Assembly: GCF_000427805.1 (NCBI RefSeq)
Contig: NZ_ATYS01000053.1
Coordinates: 1 to 36,044, forward strand
Origin: Budvicia aquatica DSM 5075 = ATCC 35567
GTDB lineage: Bacteria > Pseudomonadota > Gammaproteobacteria > Enterobacterales > Enterobacteriaceae
Length of the DNA: 36,044 nt
Direction of reading: 5' to 3'
Shown here: piece after piece, positions 19,370-33,195 of the stretch
Layout of the letters: every line of letters begins with the position of its first letter
How positions within the stretch are numbered: position 1 is the first letter of the stretch
The notes under the pieces: model-generated
Database searches by the model: none
Seen by the model: the letters and a program-made list of their open reading frames with translations, nothing else
Told to the model about the DNA's origin: nothing
Position numbers and translations under genes: made by a program

Positions 19370-22300
19370 TCAGAAGCTGTACTTTACGCCAATCTGGGCT
19401 TCACTACGCTCATAGCTATCTTTTCCCCACTGCAGGCCAATATGGCTATAAACCTGTAAACCATCGGTCACTTGGCCCTGCAAACCAAACTTGGTTTCAA
19501 GTTTATTCTTAGGCCGGTCTTCTGACATTCTCTGGCCGTTAAAGTCGAGGCTATTTTTAGCATCGCCATACAGCCAGTTAACTTCGATAAACGGCTGGGC
19601 ATTATTTTTATCAACTTTATTACGCATATAGGTACGGGCACCTAAACGGGTCGCTATACCGCTGGCATCGTTACCGCTGGCGCTCAGGCCATTCACATCA
19701 CGATAGTCATCGGCACTGTAGTGGGTATACAGCACCTGTGCTTGAGGTTCGATCATCCACTGGAAGCGTTCACCTTCTGTCACAATGCTGGCATAACCGG
19801 CTTCAACGGAATTAGTCCAGGTATTGCTATCGTACTTATTACTGCCATTCACTTCGTTGTTAAACCAACCGTACATCGACCATACATCCACATAAGCACC
19901 GGTCGGCAGACTCTCATTTTCAAACCAGGTCAGATAAGCACCGGCGCCGTAGCCGTCGACTTTGCCGTTAGAACGACTTTTAGTATAACTGCCGGTAGTA
20001 TGACTTTCGGTTTTACCATAAGCTCCCATAATACCCATATGGAAACGGCTATCACCGCTGTTGCTCCACTGGGCTAGCTCACCGCCCAAGTGAACAACCG
20101 AACTATTGGCACGCTGAGCGAAATAGCCGCTAGCAGCTTCACTCTTGGTATGGTTCGCCACTAAGCGTAGCCAAACCGAGGGAACTCGGCCTTCCTGCTT
20201 TAGCCCTTCGGTATACTGAGGCTCACCCGCACGGTCGTGTAAAGAATGCATAAACATCTGGGTTGCCGCAGTCTGATTAGCTAAATATGCACCAATATCT
20301 GAGTTATAAATAGGCTTCTGATTTTCTTCAGGCTTAGGCGTTGGCGGATTAATTGGATCCACAGGAGGCGTTACCACCGGTGGTTCCGTATTGCTCAGAT
20401 ACCAATTTTGATCGGTTGCGCCCTGATTTAGCACATACTCATACCGGCCGGCCTTTACCGGAGCGCTCAACGTAAAGGCATCGCTATCTGAGGTTCCTAA
20501 TACTTCAACCAGTTTGATACCGTTACCTTGGGTTAACGCCCCCTCGCCGGAAACGTGATTAATCGCCAGCTTAGTGGCTGAAGTACCGGTGACGGCATCA
20601 TCCAGCACTAATATATCACTTAGGCTATTTACTCCGCCTTCGTTGAGCACGGTATCTAACGCCAGCGTACCACCGTTAGATATATACTGAGCACCACCGT
20701 AAGTTCCGGCAGTGCTTCCACCGGAGATAACCAGCACGTCACCGGCCTGATTATTTTCGGTTAAATCAATCAGACCACTGTTCACAAAGCGATTCAGGTT
20801 AAGTAGCTGCCCCTGAACCGTGCCTTTATTCGCGGTACTTAAAGCCCCGGATACCAGATATTCACCGGTAGTATCAGTATGTAATTCGGTATTGACTGCC
20901 GATAAGCGTAGGGTGCTCGATGTTTGATTATTGAATACGTCATTGCCGCCACCAAAGTCTGAAATAGCGATCGATTTAGTATCACGAACCCCATCGCTAT
21001 CAGCATCGGTAAAGTTACGCAGATTAAAGCCGTTGGATGAGAAGTTATTAAAGGTGGTGTCTTCATCGCTGAGGATCATATAACCGGTCATAGTACCGGT
21101 ATTATTCACCAACAACGTCCCGGCCAAAGTGGCGCCCGGCGCTACAAAGTTATGCAGTTCGTTCACCAACACGACATCATTCATCGAATCAATCACGCCG
21201 GCGTTATCCAGTACGAAATCCGGCGTACCTTCCCCGGTGAAGCGGACACCGGCAACCTGATGGATATCAATCTGATTGCTTGAAAGATCGTTTTTCCGAT
21301 CTCCGCCGTGAACAACCGCACCGGCGGCAATAGAAATATTGCCCTTATTGTTATTACCAATGACGATGCCAGACAGGCCTCTGCTGGCATCCACTACCGC
21401 ATCCGCACCCAGAATAATTTTAGCGCTGGCCCCCGTGCCCGAATATTCATCCCATGAACGAATACCATCGCCACTGCCGACGGAGGCTATCGTACCTTTA
21501 TCGTATGAGACCAGTGCGTTTCCGCCGCCGCTGGCGCCTACCATAATGGCTTGATTACCAAATGTATTCACTTTGCCGCTATTATTTTGATCTGAAGTGA
21601 TATTACCCGTTGAAAATAATGAGCTATTACCCTTCGTGGCGCTAAGCATAATACCGGTACCAAAGCCTCCGAAATTAATCTCACCGCTGTTAATAACCGA
21701 AACATTGCCGCTGAAAGAACCGCCATAAATAGCGGTAGCCATATCACCGCTTGAGGTCACCGATCCTGAGTTATTAATAATTACATCGCCAGAATTAGTC
21801 TGTACATTAACGGCTGCAATACTACGCCCAAGCATAGACAATTCGCCGCTATTGGTAATAGTTACACCACCGCTGCCTTGATTATCAGCGAAGATAAGGC
21901 TGGAGGTCGCGCCGGCCGTGGTTAATTTACCGGAGTTTTTGATATCTATATTTCCGGAGCCCAAATTATCAATTCTTGCATCAATCGCATGAGATAACGG
22001 GGCCTTACCGTCTAAATGAGTACCAACGCTAATTTCTGTTTTATCAACAATAATATTAATATCGCCGCTGTTAACACCGCGAATAGAAGCTTCAATACCA
22101 TGGCTATATATATTTTTATTCAACAAGTTAGCTATCGGGGCATCCAATACCTTAATACTCCCACCGCGAGTCGTGATATTAATATTAGCCGTTGAGGTCT
22201 CATTCATCGCCGTGGTATGAACAGCAACAATCCCATCGCTATCAATGCCATTGACATTTAATAGCGCATTGGTTGAAGAGATATTGATATCACCGGTAGA

Positions 22301-22870
22301 TGCGGAACTCTCCGCGCGGATAGCCGATGAGTTATAGGCAGAGGTGGTAATCGTTCCTCCGGTATGATCAATAGTGATCCCCCCGGAAGCCCCGGTAGAA
22401 GAGTTAATCGCCTGAATACCGTGGGACTCAGGCGTGGTTGGGAATTGAATAATATGATTCTGGCTTTGAGTGGTGATATCCGCATTATTGGTAATAATGA
22501 TTTTTCCTGCGCCGTTACTTTCAGCAAGAATGCCTTTTGAGCCAAGGCCGGAAGTGGTTAACGAACCTGAATTAACGATATCAATCGGCCCTTCACCCGT
22601 GACCTCATGGAGAGCATGCTCGCCATCACCGCCAGTTGAAATTTCCACATCATTTTCAATTTCACTGCTACTGACGGCAGTCATGGCTTTAATGCCAATA
22701 AATGGAGTTTTGCTTACGGATTCTGAAATATGAGGAATATCAACGTCTGTAGTACATAGCAGGTCATTACTCATACCTGAACTGCAGGCCGCCCACAGGG
22801 AACCTGAATTTAATGTTAAGGCAATAGCGACCACTAATAGCTTCGGTTTTACCGTTAGGCTAGGTTTCAT
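19370..22870 (-). CDS. Autotransporter (type Va secretion) 2, 1166 aa
   Basis: Paralogue of autotransporter 1. Residues 1-27 are the same signal peptide, amino acid for amino acid, followed by the same cysteine pair C29 and C39. The repeat-rich beta-helix passenger runs to about residue 827 and is about 150 residues shorter, mainly near the N terminus, where the two proteins cannot be aligned closely. A Pro-rich linker (about 828-852) is followed by a beta-barrel (about 900-1166) that differs from that of paralogue 1 at about 24 of 267 positions by hand alignment; the last 46 residues are identical. Residues 622-630 read DADSDGVRD, a canonical DxDxDGxxD calcium-binding-like loop. AGGGAT-like ATCCCT complement lies 8 nt before the ATG. 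It has its own promoter and terminator. Ligand or target is unknown. Confidence 0.9.
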   Translation of the reverse strand: MKPSLTVKPKLLVVAIALTLNSGSLWAACSSGMSNDLLCTTDVDIPHISESVSKTPFIGIKAMTAVSSSEIENDVEISTGGDGEHALHEVTGEGPIDIVNSGSLTTSGLGSKGILAESNGAGKIIITNNADITTQSQNHIIQFPTTPESHGIQAINSSTGASGGITIDHTGGTITTSAYNSSAIRAESSASTGDINISSTNALLNVNGIDSDGIVAVHTTAMNETSTANINITTRGGSIKVLDAPIANLLNKNIYSHGIEASIRGVNSGDINIIVDKTEISVGTHLDGKAPLSHAIDARIDNLGSGNIDIKNSGKLTTAGATSSLIFADNQGSGGVTITNSGELSMLGRSIAAVNVQTNSGDVIINNSGSVTSSGDMATAIYGGSFSGNVSVINSGEINFGGFGTGIMLSATKGNSSLFSTGNITSDQNNSGKVNTFGNQAIMVGASGGGNALVSYDKGTIASVGSGDGIRSWDEYSGTGASAKIILGADAVVDASRGLSGIVIGNNNKGNISIAAGAVVHGGDRKNDLSSNQIDIHQVAGVRFTGEGTPDFVLDNAGVIDSMNDVVLVNELHNFVAPGATLAGTLLVNNTGTMTGYMILSDEDTTFNNFSSNGFNLRNFTDADSDGVRDTKSIAISDFGGGNDVFNNQTSSTLRLSAVNTELHTDTTGEYLVSGALSTANKGTVQGQLLNLNRFVNSGLIDLTENNQAGDVLVISGGSTAGTYGGAQYISNGGTLALDTVLNEGGVNSLSDILVLDDAVTGTSATKLAINHVSGEGALTQGNGIKLVEVLGTSDSDAFTLSAPVKAGRYEYVLNQGATDQNWYLSNTEPPVVTPPVDPINPPTPKPEENQKPIYNSDIGAYLANQTAATQMFMHSLHDRAGEPQYTEGLKQEGRVPSVWLRLVANHTKSEAASGYFAQRANSSVVHLGGELAQWSNSGDSRFHMGIMGAYGKTESHTTGSYTKSRSNGKVDGYGAGAYLTWFENESLPTGAYVDVWSMYGWFNNEVNGSNKYDSNTWTNSVEAGYASIVTEGERFQWMIEPQAQVLYTHYSADDYRDVNGLSASGNDASGIATRLGARTYMRNKVDKNNAQPFIEVNWLYGDAKNSLDFNGQRMSEDRPKNKLETKFGLQGQVTDGLQVYSHIGLQWGKDSYERSEAQIGVKYSF

Positions 22871-22946
22871 TTATAAACATCCCTGTATAAAACAACTCAC
22901 ATCCGTCAGTTGATTAATATAATTACAACTTATTTCAATTTGCGAA

Positions 22947-22999
22947 TTAATACATAAAACACCTATTTATGTCAAACAATTAATGAGACTTAAATCTCA
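22947..22999 (-). promoter_or_regulatory. Autotransporter 2 promoter with upstream dyad
   Basis: On the minus strand TTGACA (22970-22975), 17 bp and TATTAA (22947-22952) form the promoter. A perfect dyad, plus strand TGAGA-CTTAAA-TCTCA, occupies 22984-22999, at exactly the same distance from the -35 box as in paralogue 1. Start is expected near 22940. The rest of the 352-bp gap to rpoC (23000-23171) is AT-rich and I see no other feature there. Confidence 0.75.
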
Positions 23000-23171
23000 A
23001 TAAATATAAAATAGTCATATAATACATTAAGGTGATTAAATTAAATTTACGTTTAAATACAAAGTCAAAATTATAAGCAATGGTGTGAAAATACCTATAG
23101 TGGGTTAATAGATATATTAATTACCTCTAAATGAAATAATATTTTTCTGGCCATATCTTTTCTTTGGGTAT

Positions 23172-23200
23172 AAAAAAACCGCCCCTAGAGGCGGTTTTTT
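23172..23200. terminator. rpoBC operon terminator
   Basis: The stem CCGCC / GGCGG with loop CCTAGA is flanked by A7 and T6. On the minus strand it follows the rpoC stop by 22 nt and ends the large rpl-rpo operon. The flanking A- and T-runs would let it act in both directions, which would insulate rpoBC from its neighbours. Confidence 0.92.
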
Positions 23201-23222
23201 ACAGTTTAATAATAACGAGAAA

Positions 23223-26200
23223 TTAATCGTTATTATTACCCAGTCCTGCATTTAGTAGCTCAGCTAAGTTAGCCGTTGCTTCTTCTGCACTCACTTGTGG
23301 GCTAGCAATCACATCTTCAACGTGGCGACGGCGCGTACGTTCCTGATGATAAGCGTAACCGGTACCCGCCGGAATCAGGCGACCAACGATAACGTTCTCT
23401 TTCAGACCGCGTAACTCATCACGTTTACCAGCAACCGCAGCTTCAGTCAGCACGCGAGTTGTTTCCTGGAACGATGCCGCAGAGATGAAGGATTCGGTAG
23501 CCAACGATGCTTTAGTGATACCTAACAGGTCACGAGCAAATGTTGCACCCAGTTTGCCTTCAGCTTCAAGGTTGCGGTTAGCAATCTTAATGCGTGCGTA
23601 CTCAGCCTGTTCGCCTTCAAGGAAGTCGGTATTGCCCGGATGAACAATAGTCCCTTTACGCAGCATCTGACGAACGATAACTTCAATGTGTTTATCGTTA
23701 ATCTTAACGCCTTGCAGACGGTAAACTTCCTGAACTTCGTTAACGATGTAACGAGTCACTTCATGCACGCCGCGCAGACGCAGGATGTCATGTGGAGACT
23801 CTGGACCATCGGAAACAACGTCACCGCGTTCAACCAGTTCGCCTTCGAATACGTTCAGCTGACGCCACTTAGGAATCATCTCTTCGTACGGCTCACTGCC
23901 GTCCATCGGAGTGATAACCAGACGACGCTTACCTTTAGTCTCTTTACCGAACGAGATCACGCCGCTGATTTCAGCAAGGATCGCAGGCTCTTTCGGACGA
24001 CGCGCTTCGAACAGGTCAGCTACGCGTGGCAGACCACCGGTAATATCGCGAGTACCGCCAGATTCTTGTGGAATACGCGCAAGCGTATCACCAGCACCGA
24101 TTTCTACACCATCTTCTAACTGGATAATTGTTTTACCCGGTAAGAAGTATTGAGCAGGCATATCAGTACCAGGAACCAGTACATCATTACCTTTAGCATC
24201 AACAATTTTCAGTGCAGGACGCAGGTCTTTAGTACTACCTGTACGCTCAGCGCCTTCAAGAACAACGATAGAAGACAGGCCGGTTAGTTCGTCAGTCTGA
24301 CGGGTAATCGTCTGACCGTCGACCATATCAGTGAAGCGAATAAAGCCGCCAACTTCAGTGATAACTGGCATGGTATGCGGATCCCAGTTAGCAACGGTTT
24401 CGCCGCCAACAACACCAACACCATCACCTTTTGCCATCACCGAGCCGTAAGGTACTTTATAGCTCTCTTTAGTACGACCAAATTCGTCGATTAACGTCAG
24501 CTCAGTATTACGTGAAGTAATAACCAGTTTGTTTGCTGCGTTAATAACAAATTTCGCGTTCTTCAGCTTCAGCGTACCGGTATTTCTTACCTGGATGCTT
24601 GATTCAGCTGCCGCACGCGATGCCGCACCACCGATGTGGAACGTACGCATGGTTAACTGTGTACCAGGTTCACCGATGGACTGAGCAGCGATAACACCGA
24701 TAGCCTCACCTTTGTTGATGATATGGCCACGCGCCAGGTCACGTCCGTAACAGTTAGCACAAACACCGAAGTCGGTATCACAGCTAACGACAGAACGAAC
24801 CTTGATGATGTCAACAGAGTGCTCTTCTAACAGATCACACCATTTTTCATTCAACAGCGTATTACGTGGAACCAGAATATCAGCAGTACCCGGCTTCAGA
24901 ACGTCTTCAGCAGTAACACGACCCAATACGCGCTCGCGCAGAGGTTCTTTAACGTCACCACCTTCGATAACCGGAGTCATCACGATACCGTTATGGGTTC
25001 CACAGTCGTCTTCAATAACCACCAGATCCTGTGCCACGTCAACTAAACGACGGGTCAGGTAACCGGAGTTAGCCGTTTTCAGTGCGGTATCCGCCAAACC
25101 TTTACGAGCACCGTGAGTAGAGATGAAGTACTGAAGTACGTTCAAGCCTTCACGGAAGTTCGCAGTGATTGGGGTTTCGATGATTGAGCCATCTGGCTTA
25201 GCCATCAGACCACGCATACCCGCCAACTGACGAATCTGTGCAGCCGAGCCACGAGCACCGGAGTCAGCCATCATAAAGATGCTGTTGAAGGAAACTTGCT
25301 GCTCTTCTTCACCGTGACGGTTAATCACAGTTTCAGTAGACAGGTTTTCCATCATCGCTTTAGCTACACGTTCGTTAGCCGCAGCCCAGATATCGATAAC
25401 TTTATTATAACGTTCGCCAGCGGTAACCAGACCAGTTTGGAACTGCTGCTGAATTTCTGCTACTTCGGTTTCGGCTTCAGAGATAATTTCAGCTTTCTTG
25501 GCTGGGATTACCATGTCATCGATACCAACAGATGCACCAGAACGTGCCGCATAGGCAAAGCCGGTATACATCGTTTGGTCAGCAAAAATAACCGTTGGCT
25601 TCAGGCCTAAGATGCGATAACAGGTGTTAATCATCTTAGAAATTGCTTTCTTACCTAGTGCCTGGTTGATGATTGAGTAAGGTAGACCTTTTGGTACGAT
25701 CATCCATAAGATGGCACGACCAACGGTGGTATCCACCAGGCCCGTCTTCTCAGTCCACTCACCTTCAGCACTCTTCTCATACTCAGTGATACGCACTTTA
25801 ACGCGAGCATGCAGTTCGGCGTGGCCGGCACGATAAACGCGCTCAGCTTCGTTAGATCCGCCTAACACCATGCCTTCGCCTTTCGCATTCACTTTGTCAC
25901 GGGTCATGTAATACAGACCTAGAACAACGTCCTGAGAAGGAACGATGATTGGTTCACCATTCGCAGGAGACAGAATGTTATTGGTAGACATCATCAACGC
26001 ACGCGCTTCCAGCTGGGCTTCCAGCGTTAGCGGTACGTGTACAGCCATTTGGTCACCATCGAAGTCGGCGTTGTATGCCGCACACACTAGTGGGTGCAAC
26101 TGAATCGCTTTACCTTCGATAAGAACTGGTTCAAATGCCTGAATACCTAAACGGTGCAGAGTAGGTGCACGGTTCAGCAGCACTGGGTGTTCGCGGATAA

Positions 26201-27443
26201 CTTCGTCTAGGATATCCCAAACGACAGCTTCTTCACGCTCAACCATTTTCTTAGCAGCTTTAATAGTGGTAGCAAGACCACGCAGTTCCAGCTTGCCATA
26301 GATAAACGGTTTGAACAGTTCCAATGCCATTTTCTTCGGCAGACCGCACTGATGCAGACGCAGGTATGGACCTACGGTGATTACAGAACGACCGGAGTAG
26401 TCAACACGCTTACCAAGCAGGTTCTGACGGAAACGACCCTGTTTACCTTTGATCATATCTGCCAAAGATTTCAGAGGACGCTTGTTAGAACCGGTAATAG
26501 CACGACCGCGACGACCATTGTCTAATAACGCATCTACCGCTTCTTGTAACATACGCTTTTCATTGCGTACGATGATATCCGGCGCAGCCAGATCCAATAG
26601 GCGTTTCAGACGGTTGTTACGGTTGATAACGCGACGATATAAATCGTTCAGGTCAGAAGTCGCAAAACGACCGCCGTCCAGCGGTACCAAAGGACGTAAA
26701 TCAGGTGGAAGAACCGGCAGAACGGTCAGAATCATCCACTCTGGCTTATTGCCTGACTGAATGAATGCTTCCAGTAATTTAACGCGCTTAGTCAGCTTTT
26801 TACGTTTGGTTTCAGAGTTGGTTTCATTTAACTCTTCGCGCAGTTGCTCGCATTCTACTTCCAGATCCATGCCTTTCAGCAGTGACTGGATAGCTTCAGC
26901 ACCCATCTTCGCGTCAAATTCATCACCAAACTCTTCCAGCGCATCCAGATACTGCTCTTCAGTCAGAATCTGACGACGCTCTAAGTTAGTCATACCGCCT
27001 TCAACAACCACGTATGATTCGAAGTACAGTACGCGCTCAATGTCACGCAGTGGCATATCAAGTAATAAACCAATACGAGACGGCAGTGATTTTAAGAACC
27101 AAATGTGCGCAGTCGGAGAAGCCAGTTCAATATGGCCCATACGCTCACGACGCACTTTAGTCTGAGTCACTTCAACGCCACATTTTTCACAAATGACGCC
27201 GCGGTGTTTTAAACGCTTGTACTTACCGCACAGGCATTCATAGTCTTTTACTGGTCCGAAAATACGGGCGCAGAAAAGGCCGTCACGTTCTGGTTTGAAC
27301 GTACGGTAGTTAATGGTTTCCGGCTTCTTAACTTCGCCGAAAGACCAAGAACGGATCATATCTGGCGAAGCCAGTGCTATTTTGATCGCATCAAACTCTT
27401 CGGTCTTAGATTGAGCTTTCAGAAACTTCAGTAAATCTTTCAC
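23223..27443 (-). CDS. rpoC: RNA polymerase subunit beta'
   Basis: The beta' subunit holds the catalytic magnesium of RNA polymerase. It has 1406 residues (E. coli 1407). The N-terminal zinc ribbon is visible as [19 protein letters not shown], the clamp helices region as [11 protein letters not shown], and the active-site NADFDGD near residue 460 holds the three magnesium-binding aspartates. The bridge-helix and trigger-loop region ([16 protein letters not shown]) is intact. The second zinc site uses the Cys of DDCGTHNG and those of [16 protein letters not shown]. The [11 protein letters not shown] start matches the family. It lies downstream of rpoB with a 137-nt structured gap. No unusual substitution was noticed. 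Confidence 0.99.
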   Translation of the reverse strand: MKDLLKFLKAQSKTEEFDAIKIALASPDMIRSWSFGEVKKPETINYRTFKPERDGLFCARIFGPVKDYECLCGKYKRLKHRGVICEKCGVEVTQTKVRRERMGHIELASPTAHIWFLKSLPSRIGLLLDMPLRDIERVLYFESYVVVEGGMTNLERRQILTEEQYLDALEEFGDEFDAKMGAEAIQSLLKGMDLEVECEQLREELNETNSETKRKKLTKRVKLLEAFIQSGNKPEWMILTVLPVLPPDLRPLVPLDGGRFATSDLNDLYRRVINRNNRLKRLLDLAAPDIIVRNEKRMLQEAVDALLDNGRRGRAITGSNKRPLKSLADMIKGKQGRFRQNLLGKRVDYSGRSVITVGPYLRLHQCGLPKKMALELFKPFIYGKLELRGLATTIKAAKKMVEREEAVVWDILDEVIREHPVLLNRAPTLHRLGIQAFEPVLIEGKAIQLHPLVCAAYNADFDGDQMAVHVPLTLEAQLEARALMMSTNNILSPANGEPIIVPSQDVVLGLYYMTRDKVNAKGEGMVLGGSNEAERVYRAGHAELHARVKVRITEYEKSAEGEWTEKTGLVDTTVGRAILWMIVPKGLPYSIINQALGKKAISKMINTCYRILGLKPTVIFADQTMYTGFAYAARSGASVGIDDMVIPAKKAEIISEAETEVAEIQQQFQTGLVTAGERYNKVIDIWAAANERVAKAMMENLSTETVINRHGEEEQQVSFNSIFMMADSGARGSAAQIRQLAGMRGLMAKPDGSIIETPITANFREGLNVLQYFISTHGARKGLADTALKTANSGYLTRRLVDVAQDLVVIEDDCGTHNGIVMTPVIEGGDVKEPLRERVLGRVTAEDVLKPGTADILVPRNTLLNEKWCDLLEEHSVDIIKVRSVVSCDTDFGVCANCYGRDLARGHIINKGEAIGVIAAQSIGEPGTQLTMRTFHIGGAASRAAAESSIQVRNTGTLKLKNAKFVINAANKLVITSRNTELTLIDEFGRTKESYKVPYGSVMAKGDGVGVVGGETVANWDPHTMPVITEVGGFIRFTDMVDGQTITRQTDELTGLSSIVVLEGAERTGSTKDLRPALKIVDAKGNDVLVPGTDMPAQYFLPGKTIIQLEDGVEIGAGDTLARIPQESGGTRDITGGLPRVADLFEARRPKEPAILAEISGVISFGKETKGKRRLVITPMDGSEPYEEMIPKWRQLNVFEGELVERGDVVSDGPESPHDILRLRGVHEVTRYIVNEVQEVYRLQGVKINDKHIEVIVRQMLRKGTIVHPGNTDFLEGEQAEYARIKIANRNLEAEGKLGATFARDLLGITKASLATESFISAASFQETTRVLTEAAVAGKRDELRGLKENVIVGRLIPAGTGYAYHQERTRRRHVEDVIASPQVSAEEATANLAELLNAGLGNNND

Positions 27444-27496
27444 GGATCGGCTCCTGTCGGAGTTAAACCTGTTGGGCGCTCAACTGATTCTTAAAC

Positions 27497-27567
27497 CTGT
27501 TCTTAAACAGATTATAAGGGGTTAAGCGCCCCTGTGCCCTGCAACCATCCCCGGCGAACCGGGGTGG
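27497..27567 (-). other. Structured rpoB-rpoC intercistronic RNA
   Basis: The 137-nt gap (27444-27580) can form three successive hairpins: CTGTT/AACAG (27497-27510), AGGGG/CCCCT (27517-27533) and a GC-rich CCCCGG / CCGGGG stem (27549-27564). The last has a CGAA loop on the plus strand, which is UUCG in the transcript, and is extended by CCA/TGG with one bulge. None has a T-run, so these are probably mRNA stability or processing elements rather than terminators. An 11-bp direct repeat TTAAACCTGTT occurs at 27463-27473 and 27491-27501. Confidence 0.55.
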
Positions 27568-27580
27568 AAATTAGAAGGAA

Positions 27581-31609
<4,029 letters not shown>

Positions 31610-31690
31610 AGGGTTCCTCAGCTCGCTGGAAAGTCGAACCACTCTGTCCGTCCAGATAGGGACAGTTCATGCAACACGATTTATAACGAT

Positions 31691-31712
31691 CGGAAGAATG
31701 AGATATCTTCCG
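31691..31712 (-). other. Hairpin in the rpoB leader, possible RNase III processing region
   Basis: CGGAAGA and TCTTCCG form a 7-bp stem with an 8-nt loop in the rplL-rpoB spacer, between the attenuator and the rpoB start. In E. coli this spacer holds an RNase III processing site; that this hairpin is the equivalent is an inference from position. The remainder of the spacer (31610-31871) shows no gene. Confidence 0.4.
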
Positions 31713-31871
31713 TAATATCCTTTCCCGATAACTCTTAAATCATTTCATCGCGCTGTGATTGCAGGATTTACTACAGTCAGGGAGAGCAATATATTAAGTC
31801 GTTACCCGAAAAAAATATTGGGGCTACTCAGCAGTAAAAAAGTGTGAAATTCCACTGAACCCCTAGAGCGC

Positions 31872-31901
31872 AAAAAAGCTGGTGACCAAAAAGTCACCAG
31901 C
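31872..31901 (-). terminator. rplL-rpoB attenuator
   Basis: On the minus strand GCTGGTGAC / GTCACCAGC is a perfect 9-bp stem with a 6-nt loop and a following T6. It lies 40 nt after the rplL stop. By analogy with the E. coli attenuator at the same place, it should let only part of the transcripts continue into rpoBC, keeping L7/L12 in excess over polymerase. Confidence 0.93.
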
Positions 31902-31941
31902 CATCAGCCTATAAAGTCAGGCTGCAAACTTTAAAGCAGTC

Positions 31942-32310
31942 TTACTTAATCTCAACAGAAGCGCCTGCTTCTTCCAGAGCTTTTTTCAGAGCTTCAGCAT
32001 CGTCTTTATTGATGCCTTCTTTAACTGGAGTCGGTGCAGCTTCTACTAAGTCTTTAGCTTCTTTCAAGCCAAGACCAGTTGCGCTACGTACTGCTTTGAT
32101 TGCAGCAACTTTGTTAGCGCCAGCAGCAGTCAGGATTACGTCGAATTCAGTTTTCTCTTCTACAGCTTCAGCAGCGGCAGCAGGGCCCGCAGCTACAGCA
32201 GCAGCTGAAACGCCGAATTTCTCTTCCATAGCAGAAATCAGTTCAACGATTTCCATTACAGATAAAGCTGCAATACCGTCTAAAATTTGGTCTTTAGTGA
32301 TAGTTGACAT
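31942..32310 (-). CDS. rplL: 50S ribosomal protein L7/L12
   Basis: The multicopy stalk protein that recruits translation GTPases to the ribosome. It has 122 residues (E. coli 121). An N-terminal dimerisation helix ([20 protein letters not shown]), the Ala-rich hinge around residues 36-52 ([18 protein letters not shown]), and the globular C-terminal domain with [20 protein letters not shown] are all present. AGGAACACTTGTT precedes the ATG. It is 63 nt downstream of rplJ in the same operon. Confidence 0.98.
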   Translation of the reverse strand: MSTITKDQILDGIAALSVMEIVELISAMEEKFGVSAAAVAAGPAAAAEAVEEKTEFDVILTAAGANKVAAIKAVRSATGLGLKEAKDLVEAAPTPVKEGINKDDAEALKKALEEAGASVEIK

Positions 32311-32373
32311 AACAAGTGTTCCTAAAATATAGAAATAGTTTATACGTTAAAAAGCATCGACGGAAAAAGGCTA

Positions 32374-32871
32374 TTAAGCAGCTTCTTTCTGATCGCGCAG
32401 CGCAGCCAAGGTACGAACCAATTTGCCGGCAGCGGCTTCTTTCATGGTTCCCATCAGGCGTGCGATTGCTTCTTCGTAGGTTGGTAAGGTTGCTAAGCGG
32501 TCAATGTTTGCCGCAGAGATAAACTCACCTTCAAAGGCTGCTGCTTTAACCTCAAATTTTGGATTCTCTTTAGCAAAAGCTTTGAATAAACGAGCAGCTG
32601 CGCCCGGATGTTCACTAGAGAAAGCAATTAAGGTTGGACCAACAAACGTGTCTTGCAGGCACTCGTATTGAGTTCCTTCAACAACGCGACGCATTAAGGT
32701 GTTACGAACAACACGCATATATACGCCAGCTTCACGACCTGCTTTACGCAGTTCAGTCATTTTGGCTACAGAAACGCCGCGGGAATCCGCAACAACTGCA
32801 GACAGCGCGCCCTTGGCTACTTCGCTAACTTCAGCAACAATCGCTTGTTTGTCTTGAAGATTTAATGCCAT
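32374..32871 (-). CDS. rplJ: 50S ribosomal protein L10
   Basis: Anchors the L7/L12 dimers to 23S rRNA at the stalk base. The 165 residues equal the E. coli length, with conserved [20 protein letters not shown] at the start, [28 protein letters not shown] and the C-terminal L7/L12-binding helix. A CCAGGAGC ribosome binding site lies just upstream. The L10-L7/L12 complex is known to repress its own operon through the leader RNA, and that leader is recognisable here at 32872-33195. Confidence 0.98.
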   Translation of the reverse strand: MALNLQDKQAIVAEVSEVAKGALSAVVADSRGVSVAKMTELRKAGREAGVYMRVVRNTLMRRVVEGTQYECLQDTFVGPTLIAFSSEHPGAAARLFKAFAKENPKFEVKAAAFEGEFISAANIDRLATLPTYEEAIARLMGTMKEAAAGKLVRTLAALRDQKEAA

Positions 32872-33195
32872 TGGCTTTTTGCTCCTGGATTAGACTGGGA
32901 AAATCCCCAGAACTCACATCACTTGCGCACGCTACTTCCCGAAGAAAGTAGCAGAACAAGCGTTAAAACACGGTGAGCAGAATCCAGCAAAAACTTCTAT
33001 AAAAGACATTTTTAGGCTCTCTCACCGTCTACGCAGGCCGTTACCTTGTACTTTATAAGTAACTAAGAACAGCAATTAAGTGTGTCGCCACACGCCTGCG
33101 GTCTTGGACGGAGGCCTGGAAAAGGCCAGGCTCCAACCGATAAAATCTAAGGGGCCAAATTCTAGACGAATCTGGCTCCATAGTAAAGCAACGAA
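32872..33195 (-). ncRNA. L10 (rplJ) leader RNA, autoregulatory region
   Basis: The 324-nt gap between rplA and rplJ keeps the blocks of the E. coli L10 leader on the minus strand: GGCCTGCGTAGACGGTGAGAG, given here as adjoining segments near 33025-33045, GGATTCTGCTCACCGT near 32974-32990, and the final TTTCCCAGTCTAATCCAGGAGC before rplJ, also as segments. The first two contain ACGGTGAG / CTCACCGT and pair in the structure bound by L10-L7/L12. A small stem GTGTG-GCGA-CACAC (GNRA tetraloop) lies at about 33080-33093. A moderate promoter candidate (TTAATT, 16 bp, TATAAA) lies within it, but I do not rely on it. Confidence 0.85.

Noticed and set aside
14947-22870. The repeats in the autotransporter genes as a CRISPR array or DNA-level tandem repeat
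   Set aside because: The periodicity is at the protein level (Gly/Asn/Ser/Thr-rich beta-helix turns); the DNA has no uniform repeat and spacer units.
23640-24119. A 159-codon frame opposite rpoC
   Set aside because: It is a shadow on the reverse strand of a highly conserved coding region, where codon bias leaves long antisense frames. The translation is repetitive in aromatic residues and has no start context.
31610-31642. Upstream start for rpoB giving 1353 residues
   Set aside because: The extra 11 residues are absent from the family, and the ATG at 31609 has a good ribosome binding site and gives exactly 1342 residues.
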